From assembly GCA_019637225.1 (NCBI GenBank), contig JAHBWC010000042.1, forward strand, positions 1 through 64,000: a DNA stretch of 64,000 nucleotides, read 5' to 3'. A program made the position numbers and the translations under genes. The notes under the pieces were generated by a model. The model made no database searches. It was not told the origin of the DNA and was given only the letters and a program-made list of their open reading frames with translations. Shown here one piece after another: positions 26,530-35,296 of this stretch; position 1 is the first letter of the stretch; each line of letters begins with the position of its first letter. Origin of the DNA: Labilithrix sp. Lineage in GTDB: Bacteria > Myxococcota_A > Polyangia > Polyangiales > Polyangiaceae.

Positions 26530-27822
26530 ATGGCGGACATCCACGACGCTGGACTCGGACAATCGGACGGCGCGGTCCTCGGGACGGCGAGGCGGCCGCG
26601 GCGAGAGCGCCCGAACGGCAGCGCGCGACCGGTGTTCGACCTGTGCGTCATCGAGGGTCCGGACCAGGGCGTGACGTTCACCGTCGATCCGTCGGTCACG
26701 TCGCGCGTGCTCCTCGGGCGGAGCCCGACCTGCACGGCCCGGCTCTCGGATCCCGCGCTCGCCGCGCGCCACTGCTCGTTCGAGCTCGTCGGCGGCCAGC
26801 TCCGCGTCGTCGACCTCGCGTCGGGCACGCGCGTGAACGGCGTCCTTACCACCGAGGCCTTCCTCGTCGGCGGCGAGGTCGTGCGCGTCGGCGACACCGT
26901 CCTCGAGGTCACCGTGGGCGGGACACGCCCCGCCGCGCCGCGTGCGGCGTCGTTCGGACGTGTCCTCGGCGAGAGCGCGGCGATGACGGCGCTCCATCCC
27001 ATCCTGGCCGAGCTCGCGCGGAGCTCGGCGCCGGTGCTGATCGAGGGCGAGCGCGGCTCCGGCAAGCGCCTCGTCGCCGAGGAGCTCGTCCGCCTCGGCG
27101 GCGATCGCGGAGCCGTGCGCGACGAGCGCCCGTTCGTCGTCGCCGAGCGCGGGCTCGCGCCCGACGCCCTCGCCGCGGCCCTGTTCGAGCCGGGCGGTCT
27201 CTTCGACCGCGCCCGCGGCGGCGCGCTCTTCATCGCGGAGATCGACGACCTGGACGACGCGGGACGGCGCACGCTCGCCGCCTCGATCGCGTCCCGCCCC
27301 GACGTGCGCGTCATGGCGGCGACACGCGGAGCCGCGACGCCCGGCGATCGCGACCCGGCTCTCTTCTTCACCCGGCTCCGCCTCCCGCCGCTCCGCGAGC
27401 GCGACGGCGACGTGCCGGTCCTCGCCCGTAGGTTCTGGGCCGAGCTCGGTGGCCACGGACGAATGCCCGACGACTTCGTCCCGCGTCTCGTCGAGCACCG
27501 CTGGCCCGGCAACGTGCGCGAGCTCAAGATCGCCGTCCAAGACCGCATCCTCCACGGCGCCGACGACGCGTCCGTCGACGTCGCGGCGACGCTCGCCGCG
27601 CGCCAGGTCCCGGCGACCACAGCCGAGCCGGATCCGCTCGACAAGGTCATCGAGGGCGATCTGCCGTTCGTGCGCGCGAGGGGCGAGGTCGTCGCCGAGT
27701 TCGAGCGACGCTACGTGGAACGCGCGCTCGAGCGCTCGGGCCGGAACGTCGCGCGCGCCGCCGCTGCGAGCGGGATCGCGCACCGCTACTTCCAGGTCCT
27801 CAAGGCGCGGCGCCGTCCGTGA
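26530..27822 (+). CDS. FHA domain / degenerate AAA+ sigma54-activator-like protein
   Basis: 430 aa with an FHA domain (about 35-130; GRSPTC near 63 and ARHCSFEL near 79), which reads phosphothreonine. A NtrC-type AAA+ region (about 143-345) and a Fis-like C-terminal helix-turn-helix (SGRNVARAAAASGIAHRYFQVLKAR) follow. The AAA+ part is damaged as a sigma54 activator. Walker A reads GERGSGKR (173-180). The GAFTGA sigma54-contact loop is absent. Walker B is FIAEIDDL with Ala where Asp is expected. WPGNVREL (325-332) remains. It may be a phosphopeptide-dependent DNA-binding protein rather than a sigma54 activator. A kinase gene lies just upstream. Confidence 0.87.
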   Translation: MADIHDAGLGQSDGAVLGTARRPRRERPNGSARPVFDLCVIEGPDQGVTFTVDPSVTSRVLLGRSPTCTARLSDPALAARHCSFELVGGQLRVVDLASGTRVNGVLTTEAFLVGGEVVRVGDTVLEVTVGGTRPAAPRAASFGRVLGESAAMTALHPILAELARSSAPVLIEGERGSGKRLVAEELVRLGGDRGAVRDERPFVVAERGLAPDALAAALFEPGGLFDRARGGALFIAEIDDLDDAGRRTLAASIASRPDVRVMAATRGAATPGDRDPALFFTRLRLPPLRERDGDVPVLARRFWAELGGHGRMPDDFVPRLVEHRWPGNVRELKIAVQDRILHGADDASVDVAATLAARQVPATTAEPDPLDKVIEGDLPFVRARGEVVAEFERRYVERALERSGRNVARAAAASGIAHRYFQVLKARRRP

Positions 27823-27871
27823 CCGCGCCGCACCGTCTCGATCGGCGCCGGCGATCCACGCGAGCGCCGCT

Positions 27872-28570
27872 CTAGCGCAGCAACCGGAGCTCCTCGACGC
27901 GGGCGATGCCGAGCATGAGCGACGCGACGTAGAGCGGAGCGCGCGTGAAGCGCGCGTCGACGTCACCGACGACGGCGAGCGTGAGGAGCACGCGGGTCCG
28001 CAGGACCTGCCGCGGGCTCGGCAGGTCGCCGAAGAGGTCGGGCTGCCGCGGCCGGGGCACGGCCTCCGGGCCCCACGGGTTCAGCGGCGCGTAGGGCTCG
28101 CTCGCCTCGCCGAGCACGAACCCCGTTCCCAGCCGCGCCTGCGCGATCGCTTCGAAGAACACGGTCCCCGAGAAGTGCTCGAGGCCGGGCCCCACGCTCA
28201 CGCCAGCCCACAAGGGTGCGCTCGGACCGATCCATCGTAGGTGCGAGACGCCAGCGAGCACGCCGAGCTGCTGGCGCGTACCGCCGAGGAGCGCGCGGCC
28301 GCGCGCCTCGACGAAGGAGGTCCCGCGCTCGCTCGACGAACCGGTGCCCTCCGCGGCCTCGACGCCGATCGCGGGCGCGACGCGGCCGTCGCCGACCGTG
28401 AGCGCCTCGCCGACGGCGAGCGACTCGTGATGCGCGCAGCCCGTCAGCGAAGCGAGCGCGGCGACCGCGACGACCGCCGCACGCCGCGCGCGACGCGCGC
28501 GCGACCGAGAGCGCGGCGCCGCGCGACGTGCCCACGTTGCGTCTCCGGACGTCACATCGCATCGTCGCAC
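27872..28570 (-). CDS. Predicted lipoprotein, unknown function
   Basis: 232 aa if read from GTG 28570: a long Arg-rich n-region, hydrophobic stretch AAVVAVAALASLTGC with lipobox LTGC, then a Gly/Val-rich beta-like body (LLGGTRQQLGVLAGVSHLRW, GVSVGPGLEHFSGTVFFEA). The mature part resembles a small barrel or beta-sandwich but has no family I recognise. A GTG at 28555 is an equally plausible start and no ribosome site decides. It converges with the FHA gene (50 bp between stops). Confidence 0.68.
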   Translation of the reverse strand: MRRCDVTSGDATWARRAAPRSRSRARRARRAAVVAVAALASLTGCAHHESLAVGEALTVGDGRVAPAIGVEAAEGTGSSSERGTSFVEARGRALLGGTRQQLGVLAGVSHLRWIGPSAPLWAGVSVGPGLEHFSGTVFFEAIAQARLGTGFVLGEASEPYAPLNPWGPEAVPRPRQPDLFGDLPSPRQVLRTRVLLTLAVVGDVDARFTRAPLYVASLMLGIARVEELRLLR

Positions 28571-28695
28571 GGACGAGGACCGACAGCGTCGATTCGCGCC
28601 GCGACGGCGGCGGCGGTGCGACGCGCGAGCCGCGCCGCCCTGGCCCGCGCGCGTGGACGATCCCTTGCCCGCCTTCCCGTGCTAGCGTCGCTCCC

Positions 28696-29406
28696 GTGGA
28701 TCGCGCCGCTCTCACAGCGAAGTTCGACCGCCTCCTCGCTCTCCGCGGGGATCCAGTCAAGGGGCTCCCCGCAACGGACTGGGCCTCGGCCCTCGAGAGC
28801 GTCCCGCAAGACGTCTTGATCCGCGCTGCGATCGAGATGGTCCGCGGGCTCATCCTCGAGGAGTGGTCCGACCGCCGAAAAGAAGATCTCCGCCCGCAGA
28901 AGGCGCTCGAGGCGACGGAGGCATGGCTCGCGTCGCCCGGCCCCGACGCCCTCAAGCTGGTGAAGTCCGCGGCGAAGGACTGCACCGCCGCGCGCAACGA
29001 GACCTTCGGCGACGGACACCGCGTTCCCCAGGCCGCGCGCCACGTCGCGTGGACCTGCGGCGGCGACACGTCCGAGGGCATCTTCGACGCCATCCAGAGC
29101 GTCGAAGAGGAGCTGCTCGCGCGGATCGCGCTGATGTCCGAGTACCACCGCGGGCCCGAGCAGCGACGCGCGATCGCGGAGGTCCTGAAGAAGTTCGTCC
29201 TCCCGCCCGAGCCCACCGCGGCGCCGACGCCCGAGTCACGCGCGGCCGAGGGGCCGGTCCCCTACAACGCCGACGGGCACTTCGAGCTCGGACAGCGGCT
29301 CACGCACAAGAAGTTCGGCGAGGTCCTCGTGACGAGCGTGGGCGAGACCTGGATCGAGGTCGAGCTCCCGGACGCGACCAAGAAGCGCCTCGCGCACAAG
29401 CCCTGA
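28696..29406 (+). CDS. Hypothetical protein with C-terminal Tudor-like motif
   Basis: 236-aa soluble protein. The N-terminal about 170 residues are helical and acidic/basic mixed (ALTAKFDRLLALRGDPVKG, VKSAAKDCTAARNETFGDG). After a Pro/Ala linker the C-terminal 45 residues (FELGQRLTHKKFGEVLVTSV then WIEVELPDATKKRL) match the small SH3/Tudor-like module found at the end of PcrA/UvrD and in CarD-type proteins, which bind nucleic acid or RNA polymerase. The assignment of that module is by pattern only. Start is the GTG at 28696, in the divergent region with the lipoprotein gene. Confidence 0.7.
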   Translation: MDRAALTAKFDRLLALRGDPVKGLPATDWASALESVPQDVLIRAAIEMVRGLILEEWSDRRKEDLRPQKALEATEAWLASPGPDALKLVKSAAKDCTAARNETFGDGHRVPQAARHVAWTCGGDTSEGIFDAIQSVEEELLARIALMSEYHRGPEQRRAIAEVLKKFVLPPEPTAAPTPESRAAEGPVPYNADGHFELGQRLTHKKFGEVLVTSVGETWIEVELPDATKKRLAHKP

Positions 29407-29430
29407 GCGCGCGAGGCCGGGCAGAGCCCG

Positions 29431-30060
29431 TCAGTGCGCGGCCTCGGGCGCGGCCGCGGGCGCCGTCGCCTTGAACACGGGTCCGCCGATCGGCAGGATC
29501 GATCGGCCCGAGGCGTTCGCGAGCACCAACGCGAACGCGATGTAGAGCGCGATCAGCATCAGGACGACCGTCGCCCCCGCGATCGGCAGCGCGAGCTCCT
29601 GCACGTGCGTGAGCTCTCGCGCGATGCGGAGGACGTAGAGCAGATCGATGTCGAGCAAGAAGACGAGCAAGAGGCGCGAGAAGAACCCGAACGCGAAGGT
29701 CATCACGAGGAAGATGAGGAGGAAGCACGCGTCCACCGAGAGGATGACCGTGCTGCTCGGGACGTGGCCCTCGGAGAGCTCCTTCAGCGCCCAGGCGTTG
29801 ACCACCCAGTTGAACGAGAACGTCGTCAGCAGCGTGCCGCCGAGCATGTTCTTGTTCGCGAAGCTCATCAGCCCCGCGAAGAGCTGACACCCTCCGCCGA
29901 AGAGCAAGCAAAAGAGCGCCGTCGTCTTGAGCGCGTCGGGCGTGAACGCCGACTTCACGCCGAACGCCACCGGGAGCAGCGAAGCGCAGCCGATGGCGAG
30001 GCCGAACAAGCCGAGGGAGGTCGGCTCTGCGAAACGCGGGGACTCGGTCGTAGCCTGCAT
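29431..30060 (-). CDS. GPR1/FUN34/YaaH (SatP) family acetate transporter
   Basis: 209-aa integral membrane protein of the acetate/succinate permease family. The N-terminal family signature is present as EPTSLGLFGLAIGCAS (canonical NPAPLGL-like), followed by six helices including LCLLFGGGCQLFAGLMSFA, LLTTFSFNWVVNAWAL and FLLIFLVMTFAFGF. Members move acetate or small carboxylates with protons. The ATG at 30060 has GGAG just upstream; the frame upstream of it is non-conserved. It is divergent from pirin, which some bacteria link to pyruvate/acetyl-CoA flux. Confidence 0.88.
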   Translation of the reverse strand: MQATTESPRFAEPTSLGLFGLAIGCASLLPVAFGVKSAFTPDALKTTALFCLLFGGGCQLFAGLMSFANKNMLGGTLLTTFSFNWVVNAWALKELSEGHVPSSTVILSVDACFLLIFLVMTFAFGFFSRLLLVFLLDIDLLYVLRIARELTHVQELALPIAGATVVLMLIALYIAFALVLANASGRSILPIGGPVFKATAPAAAPEAAH

Positions 30061-30142
30061 GCGCTCCAAATACAGCGCCGCCCGTTCGCCGTCACCTGAT
30101 AGCGCGCAGACGCCCGGAGTCGGGGCGGTGTAGACTTCGCGC

Positions 30143-31174
30143 GTGAGCGAAAACGACACGATCCTCGAGACTCGTCCGCTTGGGTTCCCGTGGGAGACGG
30201 CCGATCCGTTCCTCTTCTGCGTTCACCACGACGACGCCTACCCCGCCGGCAACGACGACCTCGGGCCGCCGAAGGAGGCTCTCCGGGGCAGGAACATTGG
30301 CCAGGACTTCGAGAAGAAGGACGGCTGGCGGATGTACCACGGCGACGTCGTCCCCGGCTTCCCGCAGCACCCGCACCGCGGCTTCGAGACCGTCACGATC
30401 ATGCGGACCGGCTACGTCGACCACTCCGACTCCCTCGGCGCGGCCGCGCGGTTCGGTCCAGGCGACGTCCAGTGGCTCACCGCAGGCCAGGGCATCGTGC
30501 ACTGCGAGATGTTCCCGCTGCTCGAGAGCGACAAGCCGAACCCGCTCGAGCTCTTCCAGATCTGGCTCAATCTCCCGAAGGAGGACAAGCTCGTCGCGCC
30601 CCACTTCGCGATGCTCTGGAGCCGCGACATCCCGAAGCTCACCTTCGCCGACGCCGCCGGGCGGAAGACCGAGGTGACCGTCATCGCGGGCCGCCTGGAG
30701 GACCAGAAGGGGCCGCCGCCCCCGCCGCGCTCGTGGGCCTCACGTCCCGACACGGACGTCGCGATCTGGACGATCAAGATGGATCCGAACGCCTCGTGGA
30801 CGCTGCCCCCGACCGGAGATCCCGAGATCAACCGCACGATCTACTTCTTCCGCGGCTCGTCGATCTCGCTCGACGGCGAGGTCGTGGACGCGCACGCCGC
30901 CCTCGCCGTCCGCAGCGATCGCGCCGTGAAGCTCGAGGCCGGCGACGCGCCCGTCGACATCCTGATCCTCCAGGGCCGCCCGATCGGACAGCCCGTCGCG
31001 CAGTACGGCCCGTTCGTGATGAACACGCGCGCCGAGATCCAGCAGGCCGTCGTCGACTACCAGCGCACGCGTTTCGGCGGGTGGCCTTGGCCGAGCGACG
31101 CGCCGGTCCACGCTCGGAGCGAGGCCCGGTTCGCCAAGCACGCGGACGGCACGGTCGAGCGCCGCGACCGCTGA
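30143..31174 (+). CDS. Pirin family protein (bicupin)
   Basis: 343 aa, longer than the usual 230-290 aa for bacterial pirins because of inserts such as DQKGPPPPPRSW and a C-terminal extension. The N-terminal cupin holds the metal site: FPQHPHRGFETVT (His76, His78) and GQGIVHCEMF (His120, Glu122). LPKEDKLVAPHFAMLW and GRPIGQPVAQYGPFVMNTR are standard late pirin motifs. Some pirins are quercetinases and others control pyruvate dehydrogenase; the role here cannot be told. Start GTG 30143; it faces the acetate transporter gene across 82 bp. Confidence 0.93.
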   Translation: MSENDTILETRPLGFPWETADPFLFCVHHDDAYPAGNDDLGPPKEALRGRNIGQDFEKKDGWRMYHGDVVPGFPQHPHRGFETVTIMRTGYVDHSDSLGAAARFGPGDVQWLTAGQGIVHCEMFPLLESDKPNPLELFQIWLNLPKEDKLVAPHFAMLWSRDIPKLTFADAAGRKTEVTVIAGRLEDQKGPPPPPRSWASRPDTDVAIWTIKMDPNASWTLPPTGDPEINRTIYFFRGSSISLDGEVVDAHAALAVRSDRAVKLEAGDAPVDILILQGRPIGQPVAQYGPFVMNTRAEIQQAVVDYQRTRFGGWPWPSDAPVHARSEARFAKHADGTVERRDR

Positions 31175-31293
31175 GGCCCGGCGTCAGGCGCGCGGCTCGA
31201 GAGAGGTGGTCCGAGCGCCCACACGGGAGACCTGAAATTTCGCGGATCTCGGCCGTTTGGTGGAGGAGGGGAAAATCGGCGGCGGAGAATCGA

Positions 31294-31322
31294 TTGAGAT
31301 AGCGGTTCTCCCGTCGTACGGT
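31294..31322 (+). promoter_or_regulatory. Possible promoter of a leaderless kinase transcript
   Basis: TTGAGA at 31294-31299 (five of six of the -35 consensus), a 17-bp spacer, then TACGGT at 31317-31322 (three of six). The predicted transcript start falls at about 31330, the ATG itself. The -10 box is weak, so this is tentative. Confidence 0.35.
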
Positions 31323-31329
31323 AGCTACT

Positions 31330-32736
31330 ATGCGCGTACTCGCGGCAGACGACGACCAGGGCATCCTCAACGTCCTCGAGCGATGTCTGAAGACCTGGGG
31401 GTACGAGGTCACCACCGCGCACGACGGGGTCGAGGCGTGGCGTGTCCTCAAGGGCGAAGATGCGCCTCGCATCGTCGTCATGGACTGGGACATGCCGGGG
31501 CTCGCGGGCCTCGAGGTGTGCCGCCTGCTCCGTACGACACCTCACGGCGAAGAGGTCTACGTCGTGATGCTGACCGGCAGACAGGAGAAGGCCGACCTCA
31601 TCGAGGCGCTCGAGGCCGGCGCCGACGACTTCCTCTCGAAGCCGTTCCATCCGCGCGAGCTCCAGCTCCGGCTCGCGAAGGGCGTCACTTTCCAGGCGAG
31701 CCGGCTGGCGACGCAGAGCGCCGCTCGGGGCGCGCCGCCGAGCGGGTCGACCCTCGGCGGCAAGTACCGCCTCGAGCGGCAGATCGCCGAAGGCGGTATG
31801 GCGAGCGTGTGGATCGGCGTTCACCTCTCGCTCGGCATCAACGTGGCCATCAAGTTCATGAAGCCGGGCCTCGCGGAGACCCCGGACTACGCGAGCTTCG
31901 AGCGCGAAGCGCGGGCTGCAGCGCAGCTCCGGACCGAGCACATCGTCCGCGTCTACGATCACGGCGTCGCCCACGACGGGGCTCCGTACCTCGTCATGGA
32001 GTACCTCGCCGGCGAGTCGGTCGGCGACCGCATCGACCGGGTCGGCCCGCTCCCGCCCGCAGAGGTCGCGTCGATGGTGGACCAGATCGCGCGCGCGCTC
32101 GCGGAGGCGCACACGCGCGGGATCATCCACCGTGACGTCAAGCCGGAGAACATCCTCATCGTCGACGATCCCGATCGCCCGCACGGCTGCGCCAAGCTCG
32201 TCGACTTCGGGCTCGCTCGGTCGCGCATGAACGCCGCGACGACCGAGGGCGGCCTCATCTCGGGGACGCCGAGCTACATGACGCCCGAGCACCTCCGCGC
32301 TCAGGTTCCGCCGAACCCGGCCCTCGACCTTTGGGGCCTCGCGGCCACGGCGTTCACGGCGCTCACCGGCGCCGTGCCGTTCGACGGCGAGACGCTCTCC
32401 GAGATCATGAAGAGCGTCTGCGTCGCTCCGCTCCCGGTGCCCTCCTCGCTCAACCCGGCGCTGCCGCCCGAGGTCGACGCGTGGTTCGCGCGCGCGTGCG
32501 CGCGCGCTCCGAAGGACCGCTTCCAGACGCCCGCGGAGCTGACCGCCTCGTTCGCCGCGGCGTGCGCCGCGTTCCCGCGAACGTCAGGGCACGCGGCCAT
32601 CACGAAGCGCGTGCGCGGCCTCGCGCCAACCGAGCCCGACTCCTCACGCGGGATCCCCGCCGGCGCCGCGTCCGTGCAGGAGTCCGGCCCGGTCCCGAGA
32701 TCGCTCGACACCGTCGGCAGGACCGGCAGCCAGTAA
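31330..32736 (+). CDS. Receiver domain fused to Ser/Thr protein kinase
   Basis: 468 aa. The N-terminal receiver (about 1-118) has the acidic pocket (AADDDQ), phospho-acceptor Asp52 in VVMDWDMPGLAG and Lys104 in FLSKPFHPRE. After a short linker a Hanks kinase domain (about 145-400) follows: glycine loop AEGGMASV, Lys175 in VAIKFMKP, HRDVKPENILI (Asp269), DFG (292-294), GTPSYMTPEHL. The C-terminal 60 residues are Pro/Ser-rich. All catalytic residues are present in both domains, so a histidine-kinase signal could gate Ser/Thr phosphorylation. The protein is cytosolic and there is no adjacent histidine kinase. Confidence 0.93.
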   Translation: MRVLAADDDQGILNVLERCLKTWGYEVTTAHDGVEAWRVLKGEDAPRIVVMDWDMPGLAGLEVCRLLRTTPHGEEVYVVMLTGRQEKADLIEALEAGADDFLSKPFHPRELQLRLAKGVTFQASRLATQSAARGAPPSGSTLGGKYRLERQIAEGGMASVWIGVHLSLGINVAIKFMKPGLAETPDYASFEREARAAAQLRTEHIVRVYDHGVAHDGAPYLVMEYLAGESVGDRIDRVGPLPPAEVASMVDQIARALAEAHTRGIIHRDVKPENILIVDDPDRPHGCAKLVDFGLARSRMNAATTEGGLISGTPSYMTPEHLRAQVPPNPALDLWGLAATAFTALTGAVPFDGETLSEIMKSVCVAPLPVPSSLNPALPPEVDAWFARACARAPKDRFQTPAELTASFAAACAAFPRTSGHAAITKRVRGLAPTEPDSSRGIPAGAASVQESGPVPRSLDTVGRTGSQ

Positions 32737-32918
32737 CGCCGCCGTCGTAGCGACCTCGTGCAGCAGCCGGGCGCGGGCGCGGGCGCGCGAGCCCTGCGTA
32801 GCCGCCCGCCACATGCCTGCCGCCGCAGCCCTCGATCTCGCGCGCGTTCTCCGCGCGGAGCCGCGGCGCGACCGTTGCAGCCGCGCGACTCCGTCAATCG
32901 GCGAGGCGGAGGTGGACG

Positions 32919-33866
32919 ATGAACAGGCTCGAGGGAGCGGTGGTGGTGCTCACGGGGGCATCGAGCGGCATCGGCCGTGTGACGGCCAAGATGTTCGCCC
33001 GGCGCCACGCCAAGCTCGTGCTCGCGGCGCGCGGCGCCGAGGCGCTCCAAGAAGTGGTGAAGCGCTGCGTCGATCTCGGCGGCGAAGCGATCGCGGTGCC
33101 GACGGACGTCCGCGACGAGTCGCAGGTCCTCGCGCTGCGCGACGCGGCGATCGCGCGCTTCGGGCGCATCGACGTCTGGGTGAACGACGCCGCGTCGTAC
33201 CTCGTCGGCAACCTCGAGGACGTCCCGTCCGATCTGGTGCGCGGGCTCATCGAGACCAACGTGATCGGCGCGTTCAACGGCGCGAAGGCCGCGCTCACCC
33301 AGTTCCGCAAGCAAGGTCGGGGGGTCTTGATCTCCGTCGGCGCGCTCGCGGGCAGAGCGCCCTACGCCAAGGCGTCGGCGTACTGCGCGAGCAAGCACGC
33401 CGTCCACGCGATGAACGCCGCGCTGCGGCAGGAGCTCGTCGGGACCGACATCCACGCGTGCATCGTCGCGCCGGCGAGCGTCGACACGCCGCTCTTCGAT
33501 CACGCCGCGAACTACACGGGCCTCGAGCTCTACGCGACGACGCCGACCTACCCTCCCCAGCGCGTCGCCCGCGCGATCCTCCGCTGCGCCGCGCGACCCC
33601 GCCGAGAGGTGTTCGTCGGCGGAGCGCCGCTCGTGATGACGCTGCTGCACCTCTTCCTCCCCTGGCTCTACGAGCGCATCCGACCCGAGCTCGCCGTCGA
33701 GAGCCACCTCGGCCCGACGCCGGCGCCGAAGATCGCGGGCAACATCCCCGAGACGCTCCCGCCCTACGACGACGACGCCGGGTGGCGGAGGGGGCGCGCG
33801 GCCGTCGTCGAGCGCCTCCCTCGCGGTCCGACGCGCCCGCTCGCCCCCGCGGCCGGCGGCGAGTAG
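32919..33866 (+). CDS. Short-chain dehydrogenase/reductase
   Basis: 315-aa classical SDR. NAD(P)-binding TGASSGIG (12-19), the NNAG-equivalent reads NDAAS (from 90), and catalytic Ser139, Tyr155 and Lys159 (YCASK) are present. Arg21-type and downstream residues do not settle NAD versus NADP. The C-terminal extension (about 235-315, LLHLFLPWLYERIRPELAVE) is longer than in most SDRs and contains a hydrophobic helix, as in membrane-associated SDRs of lipid metabolism. An excellent ribosome site (GGAGGTG) precedes the ATG. Substrate unknown. The 180 bp before it holds only a GC-rich G/C repeat stretch. Confidence 0.9.
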   Translation: MNRLEGAVVVLTGASSGIGRVTAKMFARRHAKLVLAARGAEALQEVVKRCVDLGGEAIAVPTDVRDESQVLALRDAAIARFGRIDVWVNDAASYLVGNLEDVPSDLVRGLIETNVIGAFNGAKAALTQFRKQGRGVLISVGALAGRAPYAKASAYCASKHAVHAMNAALRQELVGTDIHACIVAPASVDTPLFDHAANYTGLELYATTPTYPPQRVARAILRCAARPRREVFVGGAPLVMTLLHLFLPWLYERIRPELAVESHLGPTPAPKIAGNIPETLPPYDDDAGWRRGRAAVVERLPRGPTRPLAPAAGGE

Positions 33867-33920
33867 CGCGAGCGTGAGCCTGCTACCGGCCGGCGCGCGC
33901 GCCCACTATGATGCGCGCCG

Positions 33921-35183
33921 ATGTTTCGCAGCGCCGTCGAGAAGAACCGACACGACGACCGCCTCTTCTCGGGGAGAGAGCTCTGCGCGCGATGTCGCCG
34001 GCCCGTCGGCGGTTGCTACTGCGCCCACGTGAAACCGATCGACACCCGCACGCGGCTCGTGCTCCTCCAGCACCCTCGCGAGCGGTACGTGGCGATCGGC
34101 ACGGCCCACATGGCGAGCCTGTGCCTCACGAACTCCGAGCTCCACGTCGGCATCGACTGGAGCCGCTCCGAGCCGCTCGCGCGGGCGCTCTCGGATCGCG
34201 CGCGGCCGCCGATCCTCCTCTATCCCGGCGAGGGCTCGATCGACATCGTCGAGGCGCCGCCGGCCGGCCCCGTGACGCTCGTGGTCGTCGACGGCACCTG
34301 GGCGCAGACGAAGAAGGTGGTCCGGACGAACCCCCTCCTCGCGGCGCTCCCGCGCTACGCGTTCGTACCCCCGCAGCCGAGCGAGTACCGCATCCGCAAG
34401 GAGCCCGACGACGCGTCCGTGGCGACGATCGAGGCGCTCGTCCACGCGCTGACCGCGCTCGAGGGCGACGAGACCCGGTTCGCGGCGCTCCTCGCGCCGT
34501 TCCGCGCGATGATCGACTTCCAGATCGACTGCCAGCAGCGCTTCCACGGCGCCCGCGTCCGCCACGCGAGGCGACGCGACCGCCTGCGGCGGTTCCGCGT
34601 GCCGCGCGTGCTCAGCGAGCGCTTCTCCGACGTCGTCTGCGTCGCCGGTGAGGCGAACGCGTGGCCCTACACGATGCGCGCCGCGAACCCCGCGTACACC
34701 GACGAGCTCGTCCAGTGGGCGGCCCATCGCCCCGCGACCGGCGAGACGATGGCCTTCGTCGTCGCGCCGCGCGGCGACGTCGCGCCCGGGACGACCCTCC
34801 ACACGCGGCTCGACGAGGCCACGCTTCGCGCGGGCGGGACCCTCGACGAGCTCCACGCGCGATGGCGCGCGTTCGTCCGCGACAGCGACGTCGTCTGCTC
34901 GTGGGGCCGCTACGAGACCTCCCTCTTCGCGGCGGCGGGCGGCTGGGCTCCCAAGGAACAGCTCGACCTCCGCCACGTCGCGCGGGACGTCGCGCGCGGG
35001 ACCGTCGGCTCGCTGGCCGACTACCACGAACGGCTCATCCGAGAGCGGCCCGACCACGACCACGCACGTGGCGCGGAGCTCCTCGCGCGCGTCCCCGGCC
35101 GCGCCGGCCACAAGCTCCGCGCCATCGGAGACGTCATCGCGTCGTTCACCGCCCTCCACGCAGGCGCCGCGAGCGCGCCTTGA
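33921..35183 (+). CDS. DTW-domain protein with extra C-terminal domain
   Basis: 420 aa. The N-terminal half (about 18-205) is a DTW domain, the fold of tRNA-uridine aminocarboxypropyltransferases (TapT/Tsr3-like, SAM-dependent acp3U formation). It has a Cys4 cluster (Cys22, Cys25, Cys32, Cys34 in LCARCRRPVGGCYC), HPRERYVAIGTAHMA, and the DGTW signature (124-127) in VVVDGTWAQTKK, followed by PSEYRIRKEP. DTW proteins alone are about 190-240 aa. The C-terminal 190 residues (VVCVAGEANAWPYTM; DVVCSWGRYETSLFA; LDLRHVARDV) resemble a degenerate DnaQ-like exonuclease fold, an inference from motif order only. ATG 33921 has no strong ribosome site. Confidence 0.86.
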   Translation: MFRSAVEKNRHDDRLFSGRELCARCRRPVGGCYCAHVKPIDTRTRLVLLQHPRERYVAIGTAHMASLCLTNSELHVGIDWSRSEPLARALSDRARPPILLYPGEGSIDIVEAPPAGPVTLVVVDGTWAQTKKVVRTNPLLAALPRYAFVPPQPSEYRIRKEPDDASVATIEALVHALTALEGDETRFAALLAPFRAMIDFQIDCQQRFHGARVRHARRRDRLRRFRVPRVLSERFSDVVCVAGEANAWPYTMRAANPAYTDELVQWAAHRPATGETMAFVVAPRGDVAPGTTLHTRLDEATLRAGGTLDELHARWRAFVRDSDVVCSWGRYETSLFAAAGGWAPKEQLDLRHVARDVARGTVGSLADYHERLIRERPDHDHARGAELLARVPGRAGHKLRAIGDVIASFTALHAGAASAP

Positions 35184-35296
35184 CGTCACGCGCGCCGGCG
35201 CGTCGCGCCGCTCGCGAGTCGAGCTTTTTGCGCTAGGACCCGGCGAAATCGTTCGGTCGAGGTACACGCGGCGCGCCGGTTGCTCGCGCGAGCTTC

